Counted from the first letter of the stretch, positions 1-11,340 are shown. The stretch is 64,000 bases of DNA from Arachis hypogaea (GCF_003086295.3 NC_092054.1:54171353-54235352); one strand, 5' to 3'. A program made the numbers and translations. The notes: a model not told the origin generated them from the sequence alone.

Positions 1-2598
1 TTTAATTCTAACTTCTGGTCATGGTCAGGCTCTGGGTTGTTTGGAGCTGGCAACAATGGGAAAGCACTGTCATTGTCCTCTGAGAATGTCCCCACACTTG
101 GACCTTGTCCTGTGTGCTTCTCTTCTAACTCCTTCTGGTGAACTTCAGCCACGGTTTATCTATAATGTCACACTGGAAGATAGAATGATCTTCTGAAGGG
201 TGCTTTATAACTCCATTCAGATTGAAACTTACTAATCGGCCATTTATTTCAAAAGAGTATGTTCCTGAAAAAGCATCCAATTTGAACTTAGATGTCTTTA
301 GGAATGGTCTTCCAAGTAGGATTGATGATGGCTTCTCTGAGTCATTTTGGGGCATCTCCAGAATATAAAAATCAGTGGGGAATATGAGTCCTTTAATGCC
401 CACTAATACATCTTCAGCAACTCCAACCACTGTAATAATGCTCTTATCTGCTAACACAAAACGAGCTGCCGACCTTTTTAAGGGAGGTAGCCTCAAAATA
501 TCATATATAGACAAAGGCATTATACTCACACATGCTCCTAAAACACACATGCAGTCAAAAATTATCACACCACCAATAGTATAATTAACTATACAAGGGC
601 TTGGGTCACTACACTTTTCAGGTAAACCTCCCATTAAAGCAGATATGGAACTACCTAAAGGAATAGTTTCTAATTCATTAATTTTGTCTTTATGTATAGA
701 TAAATCTTTTAGAAACTTTGCATCTTTAGATAGCTGTTGAATAACATCAAAAAGAGGAACAGTTACCTCAACCTTTTTGAATATCTCTACCATTTTGGGA
801 TCAGGTTCCAGCTGCTTCCTGGGCTTCCTTGCAAGTTGTGGAAATGAAATAGGAGTGGTGTCTTCTGTAATATCTGCGCCCTGTGGTGCTTCCTCCTGTG
901 GTTGAACTTCTTCTTTTTCAGCTATGTCCTGTATGTCCTCTTCCTCTTCAGCATCTTCTATTTCCACTACCTCTTCAGCTGAGGCGTGTTCTGGTAGGCT
1001 TGGCTCCTCTTGATTCCTCTCCTGTAGTGTGGTACCAGACCTCAGGGTGATGGCATTGATGCCACCCTTGAGATTGGGTAATGGTTGAGAGGGGATTCCA
1101 TTGGAGCTCAAAGGCTGGCTATTGGAGTTATTCATTAATCCAATCTGTGAGACAAGAGCTTGCAAAGTTGCGTTTAGACCATTTAGAGTGGCATTAATGT
1201 TATTTTCCATTGTCTGTTGTCTCCAATCAATGGATTATAGTAAATCATCATTAGAAGATGCGGAAGGATAAGTAATCTGAGAGGTCTGCTGTTGGGTATT
1301 CTGGGGTCCTTGGGACTGTCTCAGGTGAGGCGCTCTGTACGGCTGGTTCTGGTTCTACTGCCTGTTGTTGTTATTATTCCATCTCTAATTTCCCTGATTG
1401 TCTCTGCCTCCTCTGTTGTTGTTGTGCCTCCAATTCTGGTTAGAATTGTCCTGCCATCCATGGTTGTAGTTGCCACCTTGATTGTACCCTTGGTTGGGGC
1501 GGTCATAGAAGTTATGAGTGGCTACTACGGTGTTGTCTTCCTGCTGGAGCTGCGGATACTCATCAGTATAGTGGCTATAATCAGCACAGATTCCGCAAAC
1601 TCTCTGTGGGACTAACTGTTGGTTTTGCTGTGGCGGAGAAGGTTGAGCTTGCTGAACTTGTTGTTGATTCAAATGCATCTGCTTCAGCAAGTTGGTCATT
1701 TCATAGATACTCTGAGTCAGAGTAGCAGTCTGTCTGCTAGAGGATACTTCTGCAACGGCTTTTGAACGGCCTTGTTTCTGCCTATGATTCCGAGTAGATT
1801 CAGCTAAGTCACTGATCAATTGCCATGCCTCATCAGTGGTCTTGTACTTTTTCATAGACCCATTGCTAGCACTTTCCAATGTGGTCTTATCTTGGGCCTC
1901 ATGCCTTGTGTGACGTAACCGAGTAATACTATCTTGTCAATCATATGGTAGGGGCATGCTTCCAGAAGATTATTGAAGCGCTCCTAGTATTCATAGAGAG
2001 TCTCAGATTCATCCTGAACAATCATGGAAATGTCTTTTTTCAGTTTATCAATAACTTCAGCTGGAAAGAATTTTTCAAAGAATTCTCTTCTCAGTGTATC
2101 CCAGTTGGATACAGTTACTGCAGGTTGAGTGTAGTACCACTCTCTTGCCTTCCCCTCAAGAGAAAACGAAAAATCTTTCAGCAAAATTGAAGTTTCATCT
2201 GCACCATCACGCTTGACAGTAGAACAGGCTGCTTGAAAATCTCTCAGGTGCTTGATAGGCTCTTGAGCAGGCAAGCCATGAAACTTGGGCATCAAATTGA
2301 GCAGTGCGGTCTTTATTTCAAAGTCTGTAGCCACCGCTGGATGATGCGCTTGAAATGGTTGCATTGTAAAATCAGGGGCTCCAGCCTTTTGGAAAGTAAC
2401 TCTCCTAGCTGCTGCCATGTTACCTGCACGTAAATCAGCCAAATCAGTAGAACGGGTGCTGGTTTCTTTCTTAAGTGACGTTTCAGATCTGCCCTCAGAG
2501 AGGACTAACCGACGCCGAGCTTACCTTATTCGTGAAATAGTTCTTTCAATTTCAGGATCGAATAATAGCAAGCTTGGATCAGGAAGTGAACGCGTCAT
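1..2598 (-). pseudogene. Athila-type gag-protease, decayed, continues past the left edge
   Basis: Gag-protease of a minus-strand Ty3/gypsy element, colinear with the better copy that starts at 11433. The start codon is at 2598-2596 and opens MTRSLPDPSLL as in that copy. In order: a capsid region (about 2440-1900), a Gln-rich linker, a zinc-knuckle region (about 1610-1560), an Asn/Arg-rich stretch, an acidic segment, and a retropepsin-like domain (about 690-250). It is dead. There is a stop at 2521-2523 (CAA to TAA relative to 11433), frame breaks near 1880-1980 and near 125-170, and the last zinc-knuckle Cys is Tyr. The protease active-site Asp is Val (CVLGACVS against CDLGACVS). Pol would lie left of the window. 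Family assignment is firm; exact break positions are read by eye. Confidence 0.88.
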
Positions 2599-2690
2599 CT
2601 AACGAAAGAAACAAGCAGCTCATGGTAGCAAGATAGAATAAAATGAAAATAAATAAAATCCAATTAATAACTTTAGCACTCTATTGCAAC

Positions 2691-2708
2691 CCCCTGGCAA
2701 CGGCGCCA
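2691..2708 (-). other. Primer binding site, tRNA-Asp type (degenerate)
   Basis: On the minus strand this reads TGGCGCCGTTGCCAGGGG, beside the LTR edge at 2714. It matches the complement of a plant tRNA-Asp 3' end apart from one extra base within the G run, compared with the intact site at 11323-11340. It marks the 5' end of the minus-strand element whose gag starts at 2598. Confidence 0.85.
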
Positions 2709-2713
2709 AAAAT

Positions 2714-3493
2714 TGACGTGGCAGAAATTGGCGAGTCAAGAATTGTTGTAAATATGTGTTGCAAGTATAGTTCTTAACTCTTCTCTATATCCCAATGCAA
2801 AGAACAATAGAAAATAAAAATCCTAAGAACTATGAATGTGTAGAGAGAAAACCTAGAGGAGGAGTAAAACAAGATCTAAAAACTAAAACTGTGTAGAATG
2901 AATGTTGTTTTTGGTTTCTGCATGTCCTCTGGCTCTAGTATGATTTTTCGGGCCGAAAACTGGGTCAAAACAGGGCCCAAAATCGCCCCCAGCGAATTCC
3001 TCAGATTATGCAGATCGCGCATGTCACGTGATCGCGTCATTCATGCGGACACGTCATGCGGCGTTTTACTTTGCCACGCGGTTGCGTCGTCCACGCCTCC
3101 GCGTCACTTGTGCTATTCCAATCCGCACGGTCACGTGAGCCATGCGGCCGCGTCACTGCGATTTCCTCTCTTCCGCGCGGTCGCGTGAGCCATGCGGCCG
3201 CGTCACTTCTCGCTGGTCATCTCCTTAATTTCTTGTGTTCCTTCCATTTTTGCAAGCTTCCTTTCCAATCTCCAACTCATTCATGCCTTATAAAGCCTGA
3301 AACACTTAACACACAGATCACGGCATCGAATGGAATAAAGGAGAATTAAAATACATAATTAAAAGTCTCTAGGAAGCAAGTTTTCAATCATGTAATAATT
3401 TTAGGAAGAAAATATAAATGCATGCTAATCATATGAATAAGTGGGTAAAGATCATGATAAAACCACACAATTAAACACATTATAAACCATTTC
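2714..3493 (-). mobile_element. 5' LTR of the minus-strand Athila-type element, internally deleted and truncated
   Basis: The reverse complement aligns to the 1447-bp LTR at 9871-11317. The inner edge is TG at 2714 next to the PBS. About 650-670 bp of the U5 side are missing, with the join near 2780 between the sequences matching 10555 and 11250. The outer end stops at about 3493, before the terminal TGATAAACCACT motif. The GC-dyad array (about 3010-3215) is retained and carries both copies of a 52-bp unit that the 5' LTR of the 9871 element has lost. The 28 bp up to 3521 are unassigned. Confidence 0.8.
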
Positions 3494-3521
3494 GATGCGT
3501 ATGTCTAAAATTAATTTTTTT

Positions 3522-4983
3522 TGACGTTAGAATTTTTGCCAGTAAAGAATTTTATAAAAACAGTTGCGTTGTAGGTATAGTTTCTAAACCAACAGAAATC
3601 CCTTCGTACAAACGTTTTGGTTGTCACAAGTAACAAACCACTAAATAAATTGATAACCGAAGTATTTAAACCTCGAGTCGTCTTCTCAAGGAACTGCAAG
3701 GAAGTATGTTCTTATTACTGGTTATGAAGATTGTAAATTGGGATTTTGAAGGTAGGGGGCAAGTAATTTAAATATCAATTAAAATAAGTAAAAGACTGTA
3801 AAATAAATAAATGACTGTAAAACACAATTTTTGCAAGGTATGAGAAATTAGAAATCCTATCCTAGTTATCCTTATCAATGATGATGAAAATTGAATCTTA
3901 ATTCCACTTAGTTAACCTTTACTAGAGCAAGGGAAGGTCAAGTGACTAATTAGTTAGATCCTCAAATCCTAGTAAATCCCTAAGGATAGATTGGGATTAT
4001 TGAAGTTCAATTCAATTAGCAAAGATAACGATTATCAGTCATGTTGAGTTTGATAACTCCTGAGTTACTGATTTCTTAACCAAGACCAAAAGGAGAAAAA
4101 TAAATCTACTGGAATAAAAATGTCTTCAGATTGGGAATAACAATAACATAAATAAAAGAGAGCAATTGTAAACTGAAATACCTCAAATAACATTAATTCG
4201 AAAGAGTAATCTGTAACATAGAAGAATTCATAAATAAAATTGAGAAAATAATAAAAAGGAATATTGAACCTGATAAAAAGAGATAATCCTGAAAGCAAAA
4301 GAAATCCTAATTCTAAATCCTAAGAGAGAGAGGAGAGAACCTCTCCCTCAAAACTACATCTAAATCATGAGAAGTGAATTATGAGAGCGTGTGATCATGA
4401 ATGAATGGATTCTCCCACTTTATAGCCTCTAATCTGTGTTTTCTGGGCCACAAACTGGGTCAGAAACAGCCCAGAATTCGCTGATTGCGAATTCAAACAC
4501 GCTGATTTTTTGTCACTGCGACGCGGTCGCGTGGAGCATGCGTTCGCGTTGCCTAGTTTCAGGGCAACTATAGCATATTATATACCAAATCGAAGCCCCG
4601 GATGTTAGCTTTCCAACGCAACTGGAAGCGCATCATTTGGACCTCTGTAGCTCAAGTTATGACTGTTTGAGTGCAGAGAGGTCAGGCTGGACAGCTTTAG
4701 CAGTTTCTTCAGTTTCTTGTATTCCTTCCACTTTTGCATGCTTTCTTTCCATCCTCTAAGCCATTCCTGCCCTGAAAACACTTAACACACATATCAAGGC
4801 ATCTAATGGTGATAAGAGAGGATTAATATTAGCAATATAAAGGCCAAAGAAGCATGTTTTCAATCATAGCACAAAATCAGGAAGAAAAACATAAAGCATG
4901 CGATTAGTATGAATAAATGGGTAAAGAGTTGATAAAAACCACTCAATTAAGCATAAGATAAACCATAAAATAGTGGTTTATCA
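3522..4983 (-). mobile_element. 3' LTR of a second minus-strand Athila-type element
   Basis: Bounded by TG at 3522 and TCA at 4983; the minus-strand start is TGATAAACCACTA, as in the 9871 element. A purine-rich tract and hairpin lie just inside it (4984-5022), so this is the 3' LTR of an element extending right. A candidate TATA box reads GGCTATAAAGTGG on the minus strand at 4415-4427, with the GC dyad ACGCGGTCGCGT about 100 bp upstream near 4520. Overall sequence differs from the 9871 LTR except at the ends and short U5 motifs (TTTAAATACTTCGG, GACGAC). I could not identify a target duplication. Confidence 0.75.
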
Positions 4984-5022
4984 ATCTCTCCACACTTAAA
5001 CATTAGCATGTCCTCATGCTAA
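4984..5022 (-). other. Terminal polypurine tract with upstream AGGA-loop hairpin
   Basis: On the minus strand an 8-bp perfect stem (TTAGCATG/CATGCTAA, 5003-5022) with loop AGGA precedes TTTAAGTGTGGAGAGA and then the LTR start. The purine run is the expected plus-strand primer of an LTR element. The hairpin and its spacing match 21091-21127 and 45529-45566. Confidence 0.75.
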
Positions 5023-6440
5023 GCTCAAGAGAAGCTATAAGAAAGTGAAGATGAATGGTAGAAAGTATGAAATGCAACCTATCTATATGAATGCAACTAC
5101 ATGCTAAGATGTTCCTACCTACTTGGTTAAAAGTAAATAAGTTCTCCGAGACAAATATGAATTAAATTCCACTAATTCAAATTATATAATAAAAGACAGG
5201 TAAACTTGTAAGAAGATAGCTCATGAAAGCAGGGAACATAGAATTAAGCATTGAACCCTTACTGGTAGTGTATATCACTCTAACTCTCAAGTGTCTAGGG
5301 TCAATCACTCTACTCTTCTCTAGTCATGCTTTCTAAAACTTTGTTCTTCATCTAACCAATCAACAAATATTTAGATATCAATGCAAACATCATGAGGTCT
5401 TTTTAGGGTTGTAATGAGGCTGAGGTAAAGGTAAGGATATATGTATGGCCAAGTGAGCTTTATAAAGTGAATCCTTGATTAGTCTAAGATCTCACCTAAC
5501 ATATACATACTTTATATAAATTAAAATACTTTACCTAGCTACCCAAATTTTTTTCCACTTTTGTATTTCATGCTCAAGTATCAAACTTATTTTTGAATTT
5601 TGTCCCATGTGCATTAATTCTTTTTATTTTGTATTTGGGGTAATATTATTTTTCTTCTCTTTTCTTTTCTTCTCCCTTTTTTTTTGTATCCCCTTATTTA
5701 ATTACTTAATATATTTTTTTTTTCAATGCACATGGTAATTTAATTATTTTGATTTCATATGAGCATGCTTCCCAAATTTTCAAATAACTTATTCAATTTA
5801 ATTCCCTACTTTTTCATATCATCCCATGTTCCCATAAAATTTCCCACACTTAAATTATACACAATATCTATCTTAAGCTAACTAAGGATTTAACTTGGGA
5901 TTTTTATTTTGTTTTTCTGCTTAAGGCTAGTAATGTGGTTATGAAACAGAAGGGGGTTAAAAGTTGAAAGTGGCTAACAAGGGTGATGTAAAAGGTAGGC
6001 TTATTTGGGATAAGTGAGCTAATAACAAATAATGGCCTCAATCATATGCAAGCATGTAAATACACTAAATAATGGACATATAGAATAGAACAAAGCAAAG
6101 ATTGCAATCATAAAGAAGAAAACACACAAGAATAAAAATTTATGGTTAAATAATGTAACCATGTAAATAAGCTCAAAATCTCACAGGTTGTGTGTTCTTT
6201 GGCTCAAAAACCATGTTCCAAATACAACTTCAAACAAGTTTTAATAGAAAAGTTTTTAATTTAAATTAGTGAAATACAATAAAAATTTTTTGAAAAAGAA
6301 AATATTACTTCAACCAAGTAGTAACTAAATGCACAAAATCAAATAAACATGCAATTAACCATGCAAATGAAATAATGAACAAGGAAAATAAACCATTGGT
6401 GTTGAGATAAAAGAGTAACTAACCCATGGAGTTCGGTATC
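5023..6440. other. Non-coding spacer between env-like remnant and 3' LTR
   Basis: About 1.4 kb of AT-rich sequence with no supportable ORF. It is the reverse-complement counterpart of 19683-21090 and shares segments such as the ACACAACCTGTGAGA motif near 6180. Homopolymer T/C tracts lie at 5640-5730. Confidence 0.7.
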
Positions 6441-6480
6441 GACCTCCCCACACTTAAAGATTGCACCGTCCTCGGTGCAT
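6441..6480 (-). other. Internal AGGA-loop hairpin plus purine tract
   Basis: On the minus strand a 7-bp perfect stem TGCACCG/CGGTGCA (6462-6479) with loop AGGA is followed by TTTAAGTGTGGGGAGG. It is the counterpart of 19645-19682, at the end of the env-like ORF. It is retained although most of that ORF is gone. Confidence 0.75.
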
Positions 6481-6597
6481 GCTGAGATGTGCAGGTGGAC
6501 GGGTTGTTCCAACTGGCGCTTTTCTCCAAAGATTATGCAGATGGACTTGTCTTGTTTCCCCATGTAAACGTCTTCCGGTTCCCTTCCGGGTGGCCAT
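6454..6597 (-). pseudogene. Env-like ORF remnant (first and last codons only)
   Basis: A 47-codon minus-strand frame starting MATRKGTGRR and ending at the stop inside the hairpin-purine module. The start region resembles the env-like ORF at 18417 (MPTKKGKEK), including a pyrimidine tract and CAG directly upstream (6598-6625). The end matches that ORF's C-terminal hairpin region. The roughly 370 codons between are missing, so this is an internal deletion. It is unlikely to be functional. Confidence 0.65.
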
Positions 6598-7818
6598 CCT
6601 GAAAGAAAAAGGGAAGAAAAGTAACCCAGAAATAGAGATAAGAAAATAAATGAAGTATGAGTGGGTTAATGCCAAATGAAAAGGGTCTCATTTACATGGA
6701 AGCTTCAACATGTACGTGAGAAAACAATAGAAGCACATGGCATACCAATGGTGCAAAATTTGCAACAATGGGGGAGAGAGTGGGGAAGAAGAGATAATAT
6801 AAATTCATGTCAATGAAAAAGTAATACAGATTACTCAATCAGAATTAAACAAGTCACTAAGCACCAAGAAAATACCAGAAAAGATGTAACAGTTGAATAA
6901 GAACATTTGAACACTAATGGTAAAATAATAAATTTAGAAAAGAAAAATAAAAATATGCAATGAATGAAAGTATGCAAATAAATAAAATGAAATAAAATGA
7001 AAGTGAAAAAAAAAGGATGAGAAGTTAAAAAGATAAAGTAAGAAAGAAAAAAAAGAAAGAAGGAAATATAGAAGAAAAATTAGGATTTGGGAAGGAAAAA
7101 GATAAGATATTTTTGGCAAAGTTGGATGAGCTGTGTGACACGAGCGACGCGGACGCGTGGCGGACGCGTTCGCGCGACTTGCGCTTAAATTAATCCACGC
7201 GGTCGCGTCGGTCACGCGGACGCGTGACGCATTTTGTGCTACTGGCGCGAGGGCAGCCTCGCGCTCGCACAACTCTCTGTTCAAAATGCATTATTGCCAA
7301 ATATCAGAGTGACGCGGTCGCAGTCGACGCGATCGCGTGAGTCGTTAAGACAGGGATGTGACGCGGACGCGTGAGCCATGCGTCCGCGTGGTAAGACTGG
7401 GCGTTCAGCACCAGTCCAGCACCACTCCAGCATAACTTTCGGCTATGCACCCTTTTCACGTCGATTTTCATGTCACGCGGCCGCGTGGGTGACGCGGACG
7501 CATGGGAGGCCAAAGTTCCCACATGACGCAGACGCGTTAGCGACGCGGTCGCGTGGATCAATTTGCGCCAAAGGCACGCCTCCAGCCACGGTATCGCGTG
7601 ACTCTCTGTTCGATTTTTTTTCCCAATGCACTGGCGACACGGACGCGTCAGTGACGCTGCCGCGTCGCGTGCGTGCTTTTTTTTTTTAATAATGCAGTAT
7701 GCAGAATGCAATGCTAATATGAATGTTATGCAAAATTCCAGGTTCAATACAATAAAATAAAATAAAGCTCAAAAACAAATAAAACTAAATAAAAATGAAA
7801 ATGGAACGATCATACCAT
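6598..7818 (-). repeat. Spacer with GC-dyad array between pol and env-like ORF
   Basis: Reverse-complement counterpart of 17000-18416. The part at 6600-7110 is purine-rich on the plus strand. The part at 7130-7680 holds many copies of dyads of the form ACGCGNNCGCGT in an otherwise AT-rich context (for example near 7310-7340, 7365-7390 and 7480-7555). Short ORFs across the array are by-products of its composition. No gene is supported. Confidence 0.75.
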
Positions 7819-7868
7819 GGTGGGTTGTCTCCCACCTAGCACTTTTAGTTAAAGTCCTTAAGTTGGAC
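7819..7868 (-). other. Post-pol double hairpin
   Basis: A perfect 6-bp stem GGTGGG/CCCACC (7819-7836), with loop AGACAA on the minus strand, lies beside a second short stem GTCC/GGAC (7854-7868) with loop AACTTAA. The same two-hairpin arrangement follows pol at 9453-9505 and 16946-16998. Confidence 0.7.
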
Positions 7869-7885
7869 ATTTGATGAGCTTCCTG

Positions 7886-8330
7886 TTATGGTGGCTTATG
7901 CTTGAACTCATCCAGGAATCTCCACCAATGTTTGTGATTCCAATATCCTCCGGGATCCCAAACTAGGCACAGAAAGCCTTCAAGTAAGTTAAAACAAGTG
8001 ACAAGGCCCCAATAGTGTTGATTGCCAGAATGAATTCTGGGGTCCCAAATCTTGCTTTTGCACCCGTCTTCTAGCTGATTAACATGATTCCATCCGGGTG
8101 GTTCAGTCTTAGAATTCTTACTGAAGCGACCAAACAACTTTTCAGACCCATTCAATTGAGCTTTACACCAACCCTTGTGCTTCAATTTGGAGCATGCAAC
8201 CATATTTAACTTTGCATGACAACTCTTACCACTGACCATCTTCCTCTTACTCTTAATACCACAAAGAGCTCTAAGCTGACCATCTGTCTCAAGTAAACCA
8301 TATTCAAGTGGAATGAGAAAGCTAAGAGAC
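7886..8330 (-). CDS. Orphan Trp/Lys-rich ORF of unknown function in the post-pol position
   Basis: An open minus-strand frame of about 148 codons that ends PPGG-free, with C-terminal WNHKHWWRFLDEFKHKPP. It has several Cys and Trp (CSKLKHKGWC, IWDPRIHSGNQHYWGLV) and no signal peptide or zinc-ribbon spacing I recognise. It lies just 5' (in its own sense) of the post-pol double hairpin, where the other elements have the end of integrase. Its upstream end is cut at 8330 by the junction with a plus-strand element, so the true start is lost; the open frame runs a few codons further into foreign sequence. It could be a lineage-specific accessory ORF or captured host sequence. I do not recognise it. 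Confidence 0.45.
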
Positions 8331-9444
8331 CTGCATGTGTTATTTAGGAGCATGTGTGAGTATAATGCCTTTGTCTATATATGATATTTTGAGGCTCCCT
8401 CCCTTAAAAAGGTTGGCAGCTCGTTTTGTGTTAGCAGATAAGAGCATTATTACAGTGGTTGGAGTTGCTGAAGATGTATTAGTGGGCATTAAAGGACTCA
8501 CATTCCCTACTGATTTTTAAATTCTGGAGATGCCCCAAAATGACTCAGAGAAGCCATCATCAATCCTACTTGGAAGACCATTCCTGAAGACATCTAAGTT
8601 CAAATTGGATGCTTTTTCAGGAACATACTCTTTTGAAATAGATGGCCGATTAGTAAGTTTCAATTTGAATGGAGTTATGAAGCACCCTTCAGAAGATCAT
8701 TCTATCTTCCAGTGTGACATTATAGATGAAACCGTGGCTGAAGTTCACCAGAAGGAGTTAGAAGAGAAGCACACAGGACAAGGTCCAAGTGTGGGGACAT
8801 TCTCAGAGGACAATGACAGTGCTTTCCCATTGTTGCCAAACAGAGAGATAAAGCATATCTTGCAGAAGATAGTCAAACCTCATAGAAGAGATTGGAGCAC
8901 CAGGCTACAAGATGCACTTTGGGCGTACAGAACCGCATACAAGACACCCATTGGGATGAGTCCTTTCCGCTTAGTCTATGGAAAGGCTTGTCATCTCCCT
9001 GTTGAAGTCGAGCACAAAGCCTTTTGGGCAGTAAAGGAGTGCAACATGGGAATTGAGGAAGCCGGAGCTGAAAGGAAATTGTAACTGCAAGAATTGGAAA
9101 GCCTTTACCTAGAAGTTTATGAGAATTCAAGACTATACAAGGAGAAGATGAAGGCTGTACATGATCAGCACATTAAGAGAAAAGAGTTTCAACTTGGAGA
9201 CTTAGTCCTCCTTTACAAATCTCGACTGAGGCTCATGCCAGGCAAGTTGAGCTCAAGATGGGATGGTCTATACAGAGTAGAGAAGGCCGAACCGTACGGA
9301 GTTTATCACCTAAGCCATCCTTCCAGCTCTGAACTTATCAAAGTTAATGGACATCGTTTAAAGCTGTACCATGGAGAGCGGATGCAGAAAAACAAGGAGC
9401 TCGAGATCTTCCTCTTGGAAGATCCTCACATAGCCGAAGAGTGA
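8331..9444 (+). pseudogene. Protease-integrase deletion fusion of an Athila-type element
   Basis: Starts inside the retropepsin domain (CYLGACVS, active-site Asp replaced by Tyr) and runs parallel to 13490-13985. At about 8838 it jumps to the C-terminal part of integrase ([12 protein letters not shown]), removing the equivalent of about 13990-16330: all of RT and RNase H, the integrase zinc finger and the first two catalytic Asp residues. The join keeps the frame, giving an open stretch 8530-9084. A stop at 8518-8520 and a frameshift near 9085 break it. The rest (9094-9444) matches the end of pol (PYRVEKAEPYGVYHL). Confidence 0.85.
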
Positions 9445-9452
9445 GCTAATGG

Positions 9453-9505
9453 AGCGTCCAACTTATGGACGTTAAAGCAAAGTGTTAGGTGGGAGACAAC
9501 CCACC
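9453..9505 (+). other. Post-pol double hairpin
   Basis: Stem 1 AGCGTCC/GGACGTT (9453-9473, one G-U pair) has loop AACTTAT. Stem 2 GGTGGG/CCCACC (9488-9505) is perfect with loop AGACAA. It begins a few bases after the pol stop codon. Confidence 0.7.
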
Positions 9506-9865
9506 ATGGTATGATCGTTCTTTTCTTTATTTTTAGTTTTTCTATTTAATAACTCTTCTCTTTATTAGTACATTTCGTGCATTTGCATTTACATACTTTT
9601 ATTTAAAAAAAAAGGGTTACGCGACGCGACCGCATCATTGATGCATCCGCGTCGCAAGGAGATGGGAGAAAATAAAAACAAACAGAGAGTCACGCAGGAG
9701 CGTGGCTGGAGGCGTGCCAATGGCACAAATTGCCCCACGCGACCGCGTCGCCGACGTGTCTGCGTCACATGGGAACATTGGCCTCCCACGCGACCGTGTG
9801 ACCCACGCGGCCGCATGCCCTAGAATTCGACGTCAAAAGGGTGCACGACCGAAAGTTGTGCTAGA
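9506..9865 (+). repeat. Post-pol spacer with GC dyads, interrupted by the 9871 element
   Basis: Counterpart of 17000-17345. It contains dyads such as ACGCGACCGCGTC and ACGCGGCCGC (about 9620-9820). It is cut at 9865-9870 by the insertion of the element at 9871-22626 and resumes at 22632. Confidence 0.8.
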
Positions 9866-9870
9866 GTGGT

Positions 9871-11317
9871 TGATAAACCACTATTTTATGGTTTATATTG
9901 TGTTTAATTGTGTGATTTTATCATGATATTTACCCACTTATTCATATGATTAGCATGCATTTATATTTCTTTCCTAAATTTATTACATGATTGAAAACTT
10001 GCTTCCTAGAGACTTTTAATTATGTATTTTAATTCTCCTTTATTCCATGCGATGCCGTGATCTGTGTGTTAAGTGTTTCAGGCTTTATAGGGCACGAATG
10101 AGTTAGAGATTAGAAAGGAAGCTTGCAAAAATGGAAGGAACACAAGAAATTAAGGAGATGACCAGCGAGAAGTGACGCGGCCACATGGCTCACGCGACCG
10201 CGCGGATTGGAATAGCATAAGTGACGCAAAGGCGTGGACGACGTGTCCGCGTGGAGAAGCAAAATGCCGAATGACGCGTCCGCATGAGTGACGCGATCGC
10301 ATAATGTGCGCGATCTGCATAATCTGCAGAATCGCTGGGGGCGATTTCGGGCCCTATTTTGACCCAGTTTTTGGCCCAGAAAAGCAGACTAGAGCCAGGG
10401 AACATGCAGAAACCAAGAACAACATTCATTCCGCATAGTTTTAGTTTTTAGATCTAGTTTTCCTCTCCTCTAGGTTTTTTTTCTCTCTACACATTCATAG
10501 TTTTTAGGATTCTTATTTTCTATTGCTTTTTGCATTGGAATTTTGAGAAGAGTTATTACCTCATCAAGACTTCGTCATTCTAGTTCGTTTTCTTTACTTG
10601 GCTTTACTCTTCCGTGTCCTTTAATTTACTTAATTCTACTATTGGATTATTTTAGAATTTATTAATACAAGAGTTATTTTTATTTTTAATTGATTCTTTT
10701 GAGTTTTATTTATCATGTCTTTCTTTAATTCCCTTTCCTATGTTATGAGTTACACATTCACAATGAGTGAGTAGTTCCCTAACTTGATGGGGAGTTGATT
10801 GAAAGGAACCCTTGAGTTGGAATGCTCAAAGGAGAAATTATAATTGGGTTTATTATTGGATTGCCCTCTAATCACTAACGCCAGTCCTTCCAAGTAAGCG
10901 GACTGGGACTTTTGAATAGAAACAGCATTTCAACTTGTTTGACTTTCCCTTACCTAGTAAGGGATAACTAAACAGAACAACCCCCAATTATCAATTAATC
11001 TTGAGAGTAATGCAATAAGAATAGGGCTTCCAACTAATCTACTCCCAGTCAAGGCTTTTATTTAAATCACATTAATTCTCTGATTTAATTTCCTGTCATT
11101 CAACTCAAATCTTTTTGAAAACCATCCGATTAATAAAATAGCACACTTTCCTACAACTCGTTGGGAGAGGACCTGAGATTCATACTCCCAGTATTTTAAT
11201 TTTAATTTTTGTGACACCCTTTTTTAAATTGATAAGCGGATTTCTAGTTGGTTGAGAACTATACTCGCAACGCATATCTTATAACAATTCTTAACTCGCC
11301 AATTTCCGCCCACATCA
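9871..11317 (+). mobile_element. 5' LTR
   Basis: 1447 bp, from TGATAAACCACTA to CGCCCACATCA. A GC-dyad array lies at about 10175-10320. The sequence CAGACTAGAGCCAGGG near 10388 occupies the place of the TATA box in the LTR at 45567 (AATATAAGCC), so the promoter may be degenerate. It is about 52 bp shorter than the 3' LTR because one dyad-bearing unit is missing. Confidence 0.92.
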
Positions 11318-11322
11318 ATTTT

Positions 11323-11340
11323 TGGCGCCGTTGCCGGGGA
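11323..11340 (+). other. Primer binding site complementary to tRNA-Asp
   Basis: TGGCGCCGTTGCCGGGGA, 18 nt, 5 nt inside the LTR. It is a perfect complement to the 3' end of plant tRNA-Asp(GTC) as I recall it (TCCCCGGCAACGGCGCCA). A tRNA-Asp primer is usual for Athila-type elements. Confidence 0.92.
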
